64,000 nt of DNA from Carettochelys insculpta (Eukaryota > Chordata > Testudines > Carettochelyidae). Shown here in pieces: positions 22,400 to 31,492 of this stretch. The DNA lies in assembly GCF_033958435.1 (NCBI RefSeq), contig NC_134138.1, forward strand, positions 29,914,598 to 29,978,597, written 5' to 3'. Both the position numbers and the translations under genes were made by a program. The stretch's first letter is position 1, and each line of letters begins with the position of its first letter. The notes beneath the pieces were generated by a model. That model was not told the DNA's origin, searched no databases, and was given only the letters and a program-made list of their open reading frames with translations.

Positions 22400-23565
22400 G
22401 AGCCTGCCCTCCCTGTGGAGAGCCTACAGGTTGCAGAGGGGACTGCTGGAGGGAGGTCCAGCTCCCAGACAGCATGCAGGACATGGGAGGGGATGCTGGA
22501 GAAAGAAGCTTGTCCCCCTCCAGACGGCCTACAGACTGCTGGCAGGGGGTTCCTAGAGGACAGCTGTGGCGGGGGAGGGGGCAGCCCCTGAAGCCTGGCC
22601 CTCCCCAGACATCCTGCAGGCTTCAGGGGGTTAGCCATCTAGAGCCTGCTCTCCCCTGGAAAGTCTGTTGGCTAGGGGGGAGTAACTGAAGGGGGACGGG
22701 CAGCAGACTGTGGGGGTGTAGTTGGAGGTGGGGGCAGCAGGAGAAGGTAGCCCCCTGCAGTCTGGCCCCAGCCAGACAGCCTGCAGGCCATGGAGCGGGA
22801 AGGAAGACACAGCTGGAAAGGGGGTAGCTCCCTGGAGCCTGGCTCCCTGCCTCAGACACCCCACAGACTGCAGATGCCCAAGTGGAGAAGGGGCAACCTC
22901 CAGACAGCCTGCAGACCACAGGAGAGGTGCTGGAGGCTGGGGGCAGCCCCCAGAGCGTGGGTCTACCCAGGCAGCCTGCAGGCTGTGGGGAGGCTGCTGA
23001 AGGGAGTGAAAAGAGTTGGAAAGGGGGCAGTCCCCAGAGCCTGGCCCATCCAGACACCTGCAAATAAAGTGGGGGCAGCCCCCTGGAGCCTGAACCCCCT
23101 CAGACAGCCTGCACACTGCGGGAGAGGTGGAGTCCCACAGAGCCTGGCTCCCTCCCAGACAGACTGCAGGTCATGGAGGGGCAGATGTGTGGTAGGAAGA
23201 CCACAGGAAGAGCCTGCCCCCTCCCTCAGGCAACCTGTGGGTTGTGAGGGAGGCGGAGCCTGCTGGAGACTGGGGGCAGCTCCAAAATTCTTTTCCCCTC
23301 ACAACCTGCAAGCCAAATGAGAGCTTTTGGGGGAAGCCCCCAGAGCCTTGCCCTCACTTCAACAGCCTACAAGTAGTGTGGGGGGGGTCTGCAGGAGGAA
23401 AGGGGAGTCTGTGCCCCTCAGAGAACCTGTAGGCCACAGGGGGCATTTGGGGTGTGGGCCACCCCCCAGCACCTGGCCAGTCTTAGAGGACCCAACCAAG
23501 CAGGATGGAGGGGGCCCCTGGAGGCTGGGTGTAGCCCCCAAAACATCACTTCTCCCACAGTAGGG
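22400..23565. repeat. degenerate GC-rich minisatellite, about 16 units
   Basis: The word CAGACAGCCTGCAGGC or a close variant recurs about every 55-90 bp (near 22416, 22462, 22521, 22605, 22768, 22853, 22895, 22965, 23051, 23102, 23156, 23226, 23300, 23356 and 23420). It is separated by G-rich linkers such as 'gggggcagcccc'. Open frames up to 176 codons occur on both strands with Pro/Gly/Cys/Ser-rich repetitive products, so they are composition artefacts. Unit length varies. Confidence 0.8.
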
Positions 23566-23610
23566 TTACCAGACTTGACCTTTCAAAAAAGGAGACCACC
23601 CCTGAGAGGG

Positions 23611-23766
23611 AAAGTATCTGTATCAGTATCTACCAGTTCATGTCATATTAATGTGTGGTAAATACACTAACACATTAATACAATGTGAGTCAGTAGATAC
23701 TGACCCAGATACACTCCCTCTTTGCATTAGTATGTGAGTTGGTAGATACTGATAGAGATACACTTT
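23611..23766. repeat. three-unit repeat, one inverted and two direct
   Basis: A unit containing CAGTAGATACTGA occurs three times: inverted at 23611-23654, direct at 23671-23715 and direct at 23724-23766. The two direct units are offset by about 53 bp. The first two form a hairpin around 'ggtaaatacacta'. Confidence 0.65.
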
Positions 23767-23769
23767 CTG

Positions 23770-24300
23770 TCCAGGATGTTCTCTTTTCTACGTAGTACCT
23801 TCCCCCAGACCTGTGTAAAGCTTTCCTTTAATGTTTAAAACCATTCTGTATTAGCTACATCTGCATTTTTATCAGTCAAGAAAAAAAAATCTGAAATCCA
23901 GTCCAGCAAACTCTTAGTAAACAGCTCTTCTGAAGCTTGGTAGAATGGGGCCCCAAAGCCTTTCTCTTTCTGGAAGGATACTGCTAAATTATGGCTAGAT
24001 AAGAATGCAATTTGAGTGATTGTTCTCATGGCAGGTAATCGTAAAGAAAGAGACAGCTTGTAGCACCACACCAAACTGCAAAAATGAATAAAAATGTTTG
24101 TCTGGTGTAAGGTCAGAGAATCAGATCAAGCAGCCCCTCTGGTGTGGGCCTGGAGCGGGTCTCGGGTACCAGCATGATCAGTCCAGTAAAGTGAAAAAGA
24201 TTTCTAGCTCACCAGCTCTCCAATGCATACAGCCATAAAATTGACTAATGATAATCACCATCCCATATAAGTAACCTGCAGTGTTTACAGAGACTGTTGT
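23770..24300. other. no recognised feature
   Basis: Anonymous sequence. An A run of 9 at 23881-23889. Confidence 0.4.
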
Positions 24301-24304
24301 GTCT

Positions 24305-24471
24305 TCCTAACTGCTCCAACATAGGTCCTACGTCACTCTTGGAGGTGGAGCTGTTATGTCACTGAAGTAGGGCACTTACATTGGCAGGAGGTAAGCTGTA
24401 GTGCGTACACAGCCATAATTAGGGCAACGTAAGCTGTCTTACATCAGCCTAACTCTAGTGTGGACGGAGCC
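24305..24471 (-). mobile_element. MITE fragment ending GGCTCCGTCCACACTAGA
   Basis: The right end, complemented, reads GGCTCCGTCCACACTAGAG, then 'ttaggctgatgtaagacagc'. It belongs with the GTCYACACT-ended elements here. The left end is lost. Confidence 0.55.
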
Positions 24472-24479
24472 TTAGTTCA

Positions 24480-24879
24480 GGGAGTCTGAGTTAAGAAAGG
24501 TCAAGAATGTTTCCTGTATCTGTAATTTTGAGTCAGAATAGCTTCCTGCATAATATTAAGCTACACACTGTACCAAGACACAAATAAAACCAGTCCTTGG
24601 CCTAAGGAACTTTCAATCTAAGGGGAAAGCATCCTGAATTTTTCACAGCTGGTGAGAAGACATAAACTCTGTTACAAACTAATACCTCTCTCATGAGAAC
24701 ATGTAGGGCTGGTTAAAAAGTGAACAGCACTAACACACGGCTCCAGGTCATCACAGCATACTTGTGCTGTAACTGAGTGTGTCATCAAATATGTTCCTCC
24801 CCTCTCATCATATTAGTGCTGTATTCCTATTTCTTGTTTGGACTTTGTCCTTATTGAAAATTACAATACTGCTTTGTTA
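24480..24879. other. no recognised feature
   Basis: Anonymous sequence upstream of a CR1 copy. Confidence 0.4.
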
Positions 24880-25985
24880 GGATAAAAACCCTTGTTGATA
24901 AGGGAGAAGTGGTAGATGTGGTATACCTAGCCTTTAGTTAAGCATTTGGTAGTTTCACATGACCTTCTTATCAATAAATTGGGACCTACAACATAGATAG
25001 ACTACTATAAGGTGGGTGCAGAAATGGTTGGATAATTGTTCTCGGAGAGTAGTAATCAATGGCTCACAGTCATGCTGGAAGGACATAAAAAGTAGGGTTC
25101 CTCAGGTGTCAGTTTTGCAATCAGTTCTGGTGCATAGCTTCATCAATGATTAGATATCAGCATAGAGAGTACACTTATAAAGTTTGCAGGTGATACCAAC
25201 CTGGGATGGGTTGCAAGTGCTTTGGAGAATAGGGTTATAATTCAATGTGATCTAGACAAACTGGAGAAATTGTCTGGGGGAAATAGGATGAAATTCAGTA
25301 AGGACAAATGCAAAGTACTCTACATAGGGAAGAAGAAATTAGTTCACACATACAAAATGGGAAGTCACTGACTAGGAAGGAGTATGGCAGAAAGGGATGT
25401 AGGGGTCATAGAGGACTACAAGCTAAATATGCATCAACTGTGACACTACTGCAAAAAAAAAGCAAACATGATTCTGGGATGCATTAACAGGAGTGTGGTG
25501 AGCAAGACATGAGAAGCCATTCTTCCTCTCTACTCTGCACTGATTAGGCCTCAGCTGGAATATTGTACCAAGTTTGCCACCACATTTCAAGAAAGAAGTT
25601 GAGAAACTGGAGAAGGTCCAGAGAAGAGCACTAAGGGATAGGGCATGATAACTGCATTCCAGTACTTTAAAGGTTGTGATATGGAGGAGGGAATAAAATT
25701 ATTCTCCTTAACCTCTGAGGGAGGACAAGAACCAATGGGCTTAAATTAAAGCAAAGGAAGTTCAGGTTGGACATTAAGAAAAAATTCCTGTCAGGGTGCT
25801 TAGGCATTGGAATAAATTGTCTAGGAAGGTTGTAGAATCTCCATCATTGGAGGTATATAAAAGCAGGCAAGATAAACATCTGTCAAGGGTGATCTAGATA
25901 TTGTTTGGTTGTGCTGTGACTGCAAAGGACTGGACTGGATGACCTCTCAAGATCTCTTTCAGTTCTAGTATTCTCTGATTCTGTG
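24880..25985 (+). mobile_element. CR1 LINE, 3' half, decayed
   Basis: It runs from the reverse-transcriptase region ('gataagggagaagtggtaga', the usual DKGKAVDVVY area) through 'gttcctcaggtgtcagtttt' and 'ctgcactgattaggcctcag' to the tail 'tggatgacctctcaagatct' and ATTCTCTGATTCTGTGG. The A run at 25449 and scattered stops break all frames. It is more diverged than the copy at 27861. Confidence 0.85.
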
Positions 25986-26394
25986 GTAGTAGGCTGGAAG
26001 TCAGAAGACTTGATTTGCTGCTATTAGGCCAAACTGTCCAAACAACATATCTAAAACCAAGTTCTGGGTGTCGGTGGTAGAGGTGGATGATCAGTGCCCC
26101 TACAAACCCAGACCACTTATTTATTTGCCCAAAAATGGATCAAAGTGCTTACATTTACACTATAAATGTTCTTCACTTCTGTGAACCTTGAGCCTGTGTA
26201 AAACTGTGATAACAAAAGTAATGAGGTGCTATATGCATGAACAAAGTGATAGAGATGTAGGTCTTGAAGGGATCTGGAGAAGCCACGAAGGCCAGCTCAC
26301 CATACAGAAGTAGGACCAAATGCACCCAAATAGTGCCTGACAGGTATTTATCTAAGTTCTCTGTTACCATTCTTCCTTTGTTGTGGGATAGTTT

Positions 26395-26574
26395 GCAGTT
26401 GTGCTTCTAATATTGTCTGTTGGATGACAGAAGAGGGAAGACTTTGGTGATTACCTGTTCTGTTCACTCCGTCTGGGAGTGGCATTGGCATTGGCCATTA
26501 TCAGAAGACAGGATACTGGGCAAGGTGCACCTTTAGTCTGACCAGTACGGCCATTCTTATGTTCTTATGTAAAT
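26395..26574 (+). mobile_element. CR1 3' end, TTATG subfamily
   Basis: It ends with 'acctttagtctgaccagtac', 'ggccattcttatgttcttat', like the fragment ending at 4573. Only the tail is present. It abuts a CR1 piece in the opposite direction. Confidence 0.75.
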
Positions 26575-27025
26575 AATTCCTCCCAATTGGTCAGAAATAA
26601 GTCTAAAATGGCTATACCCCACATTAATTTCTCCACATTCTGAAGAAAAAAAAAAGTATATTGCAAGAACTGAGAAATTGTGTGTTTTTCTTTTTGAACA
26701 CGCTTGAGTAATTTAAGTTTCATTGCTATCATGTCTTATGTTTTGGCTATTTCTGTTAGTTTTTTTCCCTAGAAATGTGTCATCAACTGCCTTTCCTTGA
26801 CTTGGTGGTCTATGGTAGATTTCCATCATGACATCAGCTCTAAAGTCTCACTTCTGACTTTACCCCAAGACTTTAAGTTGATTTGCCTCTCATCTCCTTC
26901 TGGAACTTGAAACAAACATATATATTCTTGATTAAATGAACCTCCTCCCTATTTTTTACTCCCTGTTGTTCCTGAACAAGCTACACACCTTTATAACAAT
27001 ATCCAGGTCTGTTAATACAATGCTG
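26575..27025 (-). mobile_element. CR1 internal fragment
   Basis: The forward strand shows 'ggtcagaaataagtctaaaa', 'tccatcatgacatcagctct' and 'ctgttgttcctgaacaagct', which I recognise as a reversed CR1 region. No frame is intact. Confidence 0.45.
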
Positions 27026-27039
27026 GATGCATTGGTAAG

Positions 27040-27255
27040 GTGGCGAGGGTAAGGGTTCATGGCCCCTGGAAGGGAAAGGTTCTTGAGTGGAAGGAGTGGG
27101 GCTGAGGACTAGCCTGCCCCAGTGATTCTTTCAGCACCGCCTGACCCATGCTGCCTGCGGCTCTAGCCATTATTCAAAGGGCCTGGGGCTGGCCACGGAC
27201 TCTGTCACAGTAGTGATGGCTGGGAGCAAGGGCCCTTTTAAATTGCCTTCTCTTT
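27040..27255 (-). repeat. GC-rich palindromic repeat family, copy D
   Basis: It carries 'tattcaaagggcctggggct' and 'gcaagggcccttttaaattg', matching the core of the copies at 19200 and 48780. Orientation is approximate because the core is nearly symmetric. Confidence 0.45.
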
Positions 27256-27455
27256 GCAGCCCTGGTAATAGCGCAGTCATAAAACTTATACCATCAAGAG
27301 TCTGTGACACCAATTAAATAATAATGTTGCATATGTACTAATACTTCCAAGTCTTCTGTTTATAGCTCAGACCCCTTTCATTTTTACAAAAAACAGCTAA
27401 GATTCTGAGCAAATTCCGACACTAATTTCCCTTTTGTTGTTCTAAGTTATGACCC

Positions 27456-27585
27456 TTATGTGAGGAAGTGGTTTTTCCCATGAAAGTTCATGAGCTAATA
27501 AAATTGTTAGTCTCTGAGGTGCAACAGGATTACTTGTTATTTGGGAAGCTACAGACCAACATGGCCACCCTACTATTTCATGATG
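27456..27585 (+). mobile_element. Penelope-like repeat, single diverged arm
   Basis: It contains CCCATGAAAGTTCATGAG, 'gttagtctctgaggtgcaac' and 'ctacagaccaacatggccac', the same order as the right halves of the dimers at 2438 and 29394. The CTGATGA box is lost, GAAA is kept at 27482. There is no inverted partner. Confidence 0.6.
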
Positions 27586-27860
27586 ACCTTACTGTAATTT
27601 TCCATGCCCACTCCACAACATCAAGCCCTTTGTTAAGGTTGGTTTTTTTATGTTTGGCTTTGGGGTTTTTGTTACCTGCCTCCTTTGAACCTGTTGTAAA
27701 GCCCTGGTCAGTAGGGTGGCAAGTCAGTGTGTGAAGAAACTCTTCTTCATTTTGGTCAGGTGGATCTCTACTAACAGACCTGCCTGGAACAAGGTCAAGA
27801 AAGCCTAAGCCCCCCTGTCAACATCATCTGCACACCACCTGTGTATAAAGCATATTCTAT
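27586..27860. other. no recognised feature
   Basis: Anonymous sequence between the Penelope-like arm and CR1. Confidence 0.4.
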
Positions 27861-28455
27861 ATGAATTAACAGGTGTGTTGTGAACAAGACACGAGAAGTC
27901 ATTCTTCCACTCTACTCTGCACTGGTTAGGCCTCAGCTGGAGTATTGTGTCCAGTTCTGGGCACCGCAGTTCAAAAAAGATGTGGAGAAATTAGAGAGGG
28001 TCCAGAAAAGAGAGACAAGAATGATTAAAGGTCTAGAGAATGTGACCTATGAAGAAAGGCTGAAAGAATTGGGCTTGTTTAGTTTGGAAAAGAGAGGATT
28101 GAGGGGAGACATGATAGTGGTTTTCAGGTATCTAAAAGGGTGTCATAAGGAGGAGGGAGAAAACTTGTTCTTTTTGGCCTCTGAGGATAGAACAAGAAGC
28201 AATGGACTTAAGCTGCAGCAAAGTAGGTTTAGGTTGGACATTAGGAAAAAGTTCCTAACTGTCAGGGCAGTCAAACAGTGGAATAAATTGCCAAGGGAGG
28301 TTGTGGAATCTCCATCGTTGGAGATATTTAAGAACAGGTTAGGTAGATGTCTATCAGGGATGGTTTAGACAGTACTTGTCCTGCCATTGGGGCAGGGGGC
28401 TGGACTCAATGGCCTCTCGAGGTCCCTTCTGGTCCTAGTATTCTATGATTATTGT
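27861..28455 (+). mobile_element. CR1 LINE, young 5'-truncated copy with open C-terminal frame
   Basis: The longest intact CR1 frame here is about 162 codons (27880-28368). It encodes the C-terminal end of the CR1 ORF2 reverse-transcriptase protein, with the family phrases PLYSALVRPQLEYCVQFWAP, YEERLKELGLFSLEKR and RFRLDIRKKF, ending KNRLGRCLSGMV and a stop. The 3' UTR follows ('ctcaatggcctctcgaggtc') and ends ATTCTATGATTATTG, a CR1 terminus with one and a half copies of the usual short repeat. The catalytic palm with the YADD box is missing, so it encodes no active enzyme. It has fewer changes than the CR1 copies at 7420 and 24880. Confidence 0.9.
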
Positions 28456-29381
28456 GATACCATATTCATTTCTGCAAAGAAAACCAGGATACAAATACCA
28501 AACATCCATTTGAAATATATAACACAAAATACTTGCTAAAAGAATTAACCTCTTTAGAACATTTTGTTTTAGAATGTAGTTAGTGGAGGATTTTGTTTTA
28601 TTGGAGATGTTTCATAGATCTATCTCATATAAAAAACCCACATGATATTATTGTTTGCTGACATCTTTGGGAACTTGTGTTTTTGAGATGACAGATTGGT
28701 ATGCATAACCTAGCACGTATTTTGTTAAGCTGATGACCATGAATTCCAGTCTCACTTTTGGAGGAAAAAAAATTGAAATAAGCGAACATTTGTCAAGAGT
28801 GTTAGACACAGACCAGCAAACTCTGCTTTCACAGCAGCCTTCTTTATTTAATATAATCTAACTTGTCATCTTCTGTACCTGGAGCTGTCTTTTGTCAGTT
28901 GGGTATAGTTTCCCTCCTGCAGAATAGAATCAGACTGACTTTTGTTTCTATATTTCCCTGAAGAACCTAAAACCTTAAGCTTTGGAACTGTTTGTCAACG
29001 GAATATATTTTCTCCGTTTCCACATCAGCTCTGGGTTTTCCCTTCCTACCCAGAGCTCTAGCACATTATCCTGTTCTTACCTCTATCTGCATTAGAGTTG
29101 GATTTTCCATTCCCACCTCTGTCCTGGTTAGATTAGGTTTTCCGCAACACATTTTCTCTTTTCCAAGCCCATCCATATTAGTTTGGAGTTTTTCATTTTT
29201 ATCCCAGTTCCATCTCCATACTGATTACTGGCCATGCCTCAGCCAGCATTTGTCTGGAGAGCCAGGAGAAGGGCCAGCTACTCCTGAGGTCCCCTTCTTA
29301 AGTCTAGGGGGCATAGCATACATAGGGCCTCCCTTCAAAACACAGTGTCAGCTAATGGGTGAGTACATCTGAGGTGGAATC
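28456..29381. other. no recognised feature
   Basis: Anonymous AT-rich sequence. A 126-codon frame at 28992-29372 has no recognisable domain, and its phase and composition look like chance. Confidence 0.5.
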
Positions 29382-29447
29382 ACTGGCCAACCCCAGAAAA
29401 CAATTAGAAGTCCTGTGGCACCTCATAGGCTAACAGATTTTTTTTTT

Positions 29448-29486
29448 GGAGCATAAGCTGTCATGGGCAAAGACCCACTTCATCAG
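29448..29486 (-). ncRNA. hammerhead-ribozyme-like core, left arm
   Basis: On the minus strand CTGATGA (29486-29480) is followed by a stem-loop with stem GTGGG/CCCAT and loop TCTTTG, then GACA where a hammerhead needs GAAA, then GCTTATGC. The last piece can form a short stem III with a TTAT loop. The order CUGANGA, stem II, GAAA, stem III is that of hammerhead ribozymes, which are known in Penelope-like elements. The A-to-C change in GAAA should inactivate this copy. No stem I partner is obvious. Confidence 0.4.
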
Positions 29487-29490
29487 ATGC

Positions 29491-29528
29491 ATGATGAAGT
29501 GGGTCTTTGCCCATGAAAGCTTATGCTT
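29491..29528 (+). ncRNA. hammerhead-ribozyme-like core, right arm
   Basis: This is the mirror copy on the plus strand. The first box is ATGATGA instead of CTGATGA because the palindrome junction falls there. Stem II (29499-29514) is kept, and GAAA is intact (29515-29518) followed by GCTTATGCT. Each arm thus lacks a different essential position, so neither should cleave. Confidence 0.4.
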
Positions 29529-29621
29529 GAAAAATCAATTAGTCTGTAGGGTGCCAGAGGACTTCTGATTGTTTTTGCAGATACAGACAAACACAGCTAC
29601 CCCTCTGATACTGGCCAACCC

Positions 29622-30330
29622 AAATCTCCTTTGAGATTTGCTTCCGGATTAAAGCTCTAAACCAGGTGACTTTTTGTCTGATTCAGTTTTCAGCTCAACA
29701 TTTACCTACATTTCTCAGATTCTTTCCTCACCTTCTTTTATCTAGTGCATGGAAAAGCCTCCAGGTGGTAAACTTGTGGATGCCATTGACTAGGCTACAT
29801 TTGAACTGGTTATCTAAAAGGGAGCCATCCTGAATTCTGTGCCAGTTGTTGGTGCTCTACTTTGGAAATGGAAGGGATTGCCTCAATCTTCTCTTTTGTT
29901 GTGACTGACAAAAACTGGATAATGCTCACCACCTACATGAACTCATAGTCCCAGCAATTGGACTGTTGCTGTTCATTGTTATGCCTTTAAAATGTTCTAT
30001 GTTTTTTAACATAATCACAATTTTTGAGGTTTGTACACTTCCACTTTTCCCATTTTTTGGCAGACATTTAATGCCTCTGCTTAGTTTCCTTTGAAGGCAC
30101 TTATTAATGTACATATTTTACCCTCTTTCTTATCTGTCAGAAACACTTGACTCATACATACATTAGTTAAATAATACTAATTTTAAGTTGTTTTCCTTTC
30201 TGAGGCACTTGGCTAACTGTGATATCCTAAGTGTCTCACACAAAAACACAGTAAGGTTCAGTAAATAGAATCAATTCAATGCTAAAGGCCGTGTAACATC
30301 AATTGGCTCTTTTGAAACACAGAAATATAC
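29622..30330. other. no recognised feature
   Basis: Anonymous AT-rich sequence. Confidence 0.4.
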
Positions 30331-30332
30331 AC

Positions 30333-30537
30333 ATCTCATAGATATGAAAGAGACCTCAAGAGGTCATTGAGTCCAGTCTCCTGTCCTCATAGCAAGACCT
30401 ATTACTATCCCTGATAGATTTTTTTTCCATCTAACCTGCCCCAGACCCTTAAAAGGCCCCCTCAGGGATTGAGCTCACAACCCTCAATTTATAAGGCCAA
30501 TGCTCTAACTACTGAACTATCCCTCTTGGGTGTGATC
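30333..30537 (-). mobile_element. tRNA-derived SINE with CR1-like tail
   Basis: On the minus strand the head reads GGGATAGTTCAGTAGTTAGA, then GTGAGCTCAATCCCTGA, giving clear Pol III A and B boxes. A body follows ('ggccttttaagggtctgggg'). The tail matches CR1 3' sequence ('actggactcaatgacctctt'). This layout is known for turtle tRNA SINEs mobilised by CR1. The copy at 46945 is the same family. Confidence 0.75.
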
Positions 30538-30814
30538 AAACTCTGCTTTCTGGGAGCTGCCTGTTGAACTGCAGACACAGTCACTATTTTGTTTCCAGAG
30601 ACTGGTGGAAAGAAGGCATCTACATGATGCTCTCTCCCAAGGAGACTTGACTTGAGATGAAAAGAGGGTATTGCTTTCTATGAACAGCAGTATATGTAAA
30701 CACCAGTTAAACAGTGCCCAGACTGGGAACTTTCTGAAAGTCAAGGTCTGGGGCAAAGCATATTATGCGTCATACGTGAAACGGCACCCTGGAAGTTTGA
30801 CCCAGAGCGGTCGA

Positions 30815-30955
30815 TCTTCTACAGTAAGTGTAGGTGTAACCTAAATAACTTCCCCAGGGTCACCAAAGGAGCCTGTGGTAGAGAAGGTGATTAAGCACTG
30901 CTCTCTAGAGTCCTAGGCTACTACTCCAACCACTAAGGCCATCTGTCCTCTCTGA
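30815..30955 (-). mobile_element. SINE fragment, tRNA head
   Basis: On the minus strand, 'ccttagtggttggagtagta' is followed by 'ggggaagttatttaggttac', the order of the SINE at 5305. The B box is degraded. Confidence 0.4.
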
Positions 30956-31094
30956 TTCATGAACTGGCACTGCTAGCTAAACACCTACATTACTCTGAGA
31001 GTTTACACTCAATACTGTGATACGCTGAGCTCCCCTCATTCCCACTGACATCAAATAGAGCTGAAAACATTTGAGAAGCCAATGGTTCTGATTC

Positions 31095-31492
31095 CTAGTG
31101 GATACACCAGAGACTGGCACCAACCATTCACAAGGGGGTAGCCCACTGGGTTCCACCTGTGGCCCCCATGCCTCCTCCTGTGCTTTCGGAACACATGACT
31201 CATCCTTGTTGTGCTCCATCCCCACCCTCACAGAGCTGGAACAGCCACAAACAGCTGATTTGCAGTGTTCCAGCTCTGAGAGGGCAGTGAGAGGAGTGGG
31301 GACGGAGCACAAATCAGGCAATTTGTGTGCTCCAAACATGGGGGTGGGGAGACAGCAAAAGAAGTGCAGTGATCTGGTGCATGAGATGTGCATGTGCTGG
31401 TGGTAGGGGCAGTCAGAGGATCCATGAGCCACGGGTAGAGGCCCCATGGGCTTCTGGGGGCCTTATGCTGCAGGTTGCCCACCACTGCTATA
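31095..31492. mobile_element. probable hAT fragment, right end only
   Basis: The right end, complemented, reads AGCAGTGGTGGGCAACCTGC, an end I associate with a common reptile hAT repeat. The interior is GC-rich, with frames on both strands (up to 156 codons) that look like composition effects. No left end was found. Confidence 0.4.

Larger units (their letters stand above)
29394..29609. mobile_element. Penelope-like inverted dimer (copy 2) with 12-bp target duplication
   Basis: Arms of about 85 bp meet at about 29487-29490. The inner 30 bp are a nearly perfect palindrome around GATGCATGATG. The unit ends with 'cagatacagacaaacacagc'. Perfect direct repeats ACTGGCCAACCC flank it at 29382-29393 and 29610-29621. 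The layout matches the copy at 2438, including the extra unpaired tail on the right, so both descend from one dimeric form rather than from chance inversion. A Penelope-like origin is inferred from the ribozyme-like core and the head-to-head layout. Confidence 0.75.

Noticed and set aside
22623..23320. Open frames of 146-176 codons on both strands in the GC-rich array
   Set aside because: Products are repetitive Pro/Gly/Ser/Cys-rich and mirror the tandem repeat; frames are open on both strands because stops are rare at this composition.
22400..23565. CpG-island promoter of a host gene
   Set aside because: GC-rich because of the minisatellite, few CpG, and no adjacent first exon.
30977..31447. 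156-codon minus-strand frame
   Set aside because: GC-rich hAT-like repeat with frames on both strands, no domain.
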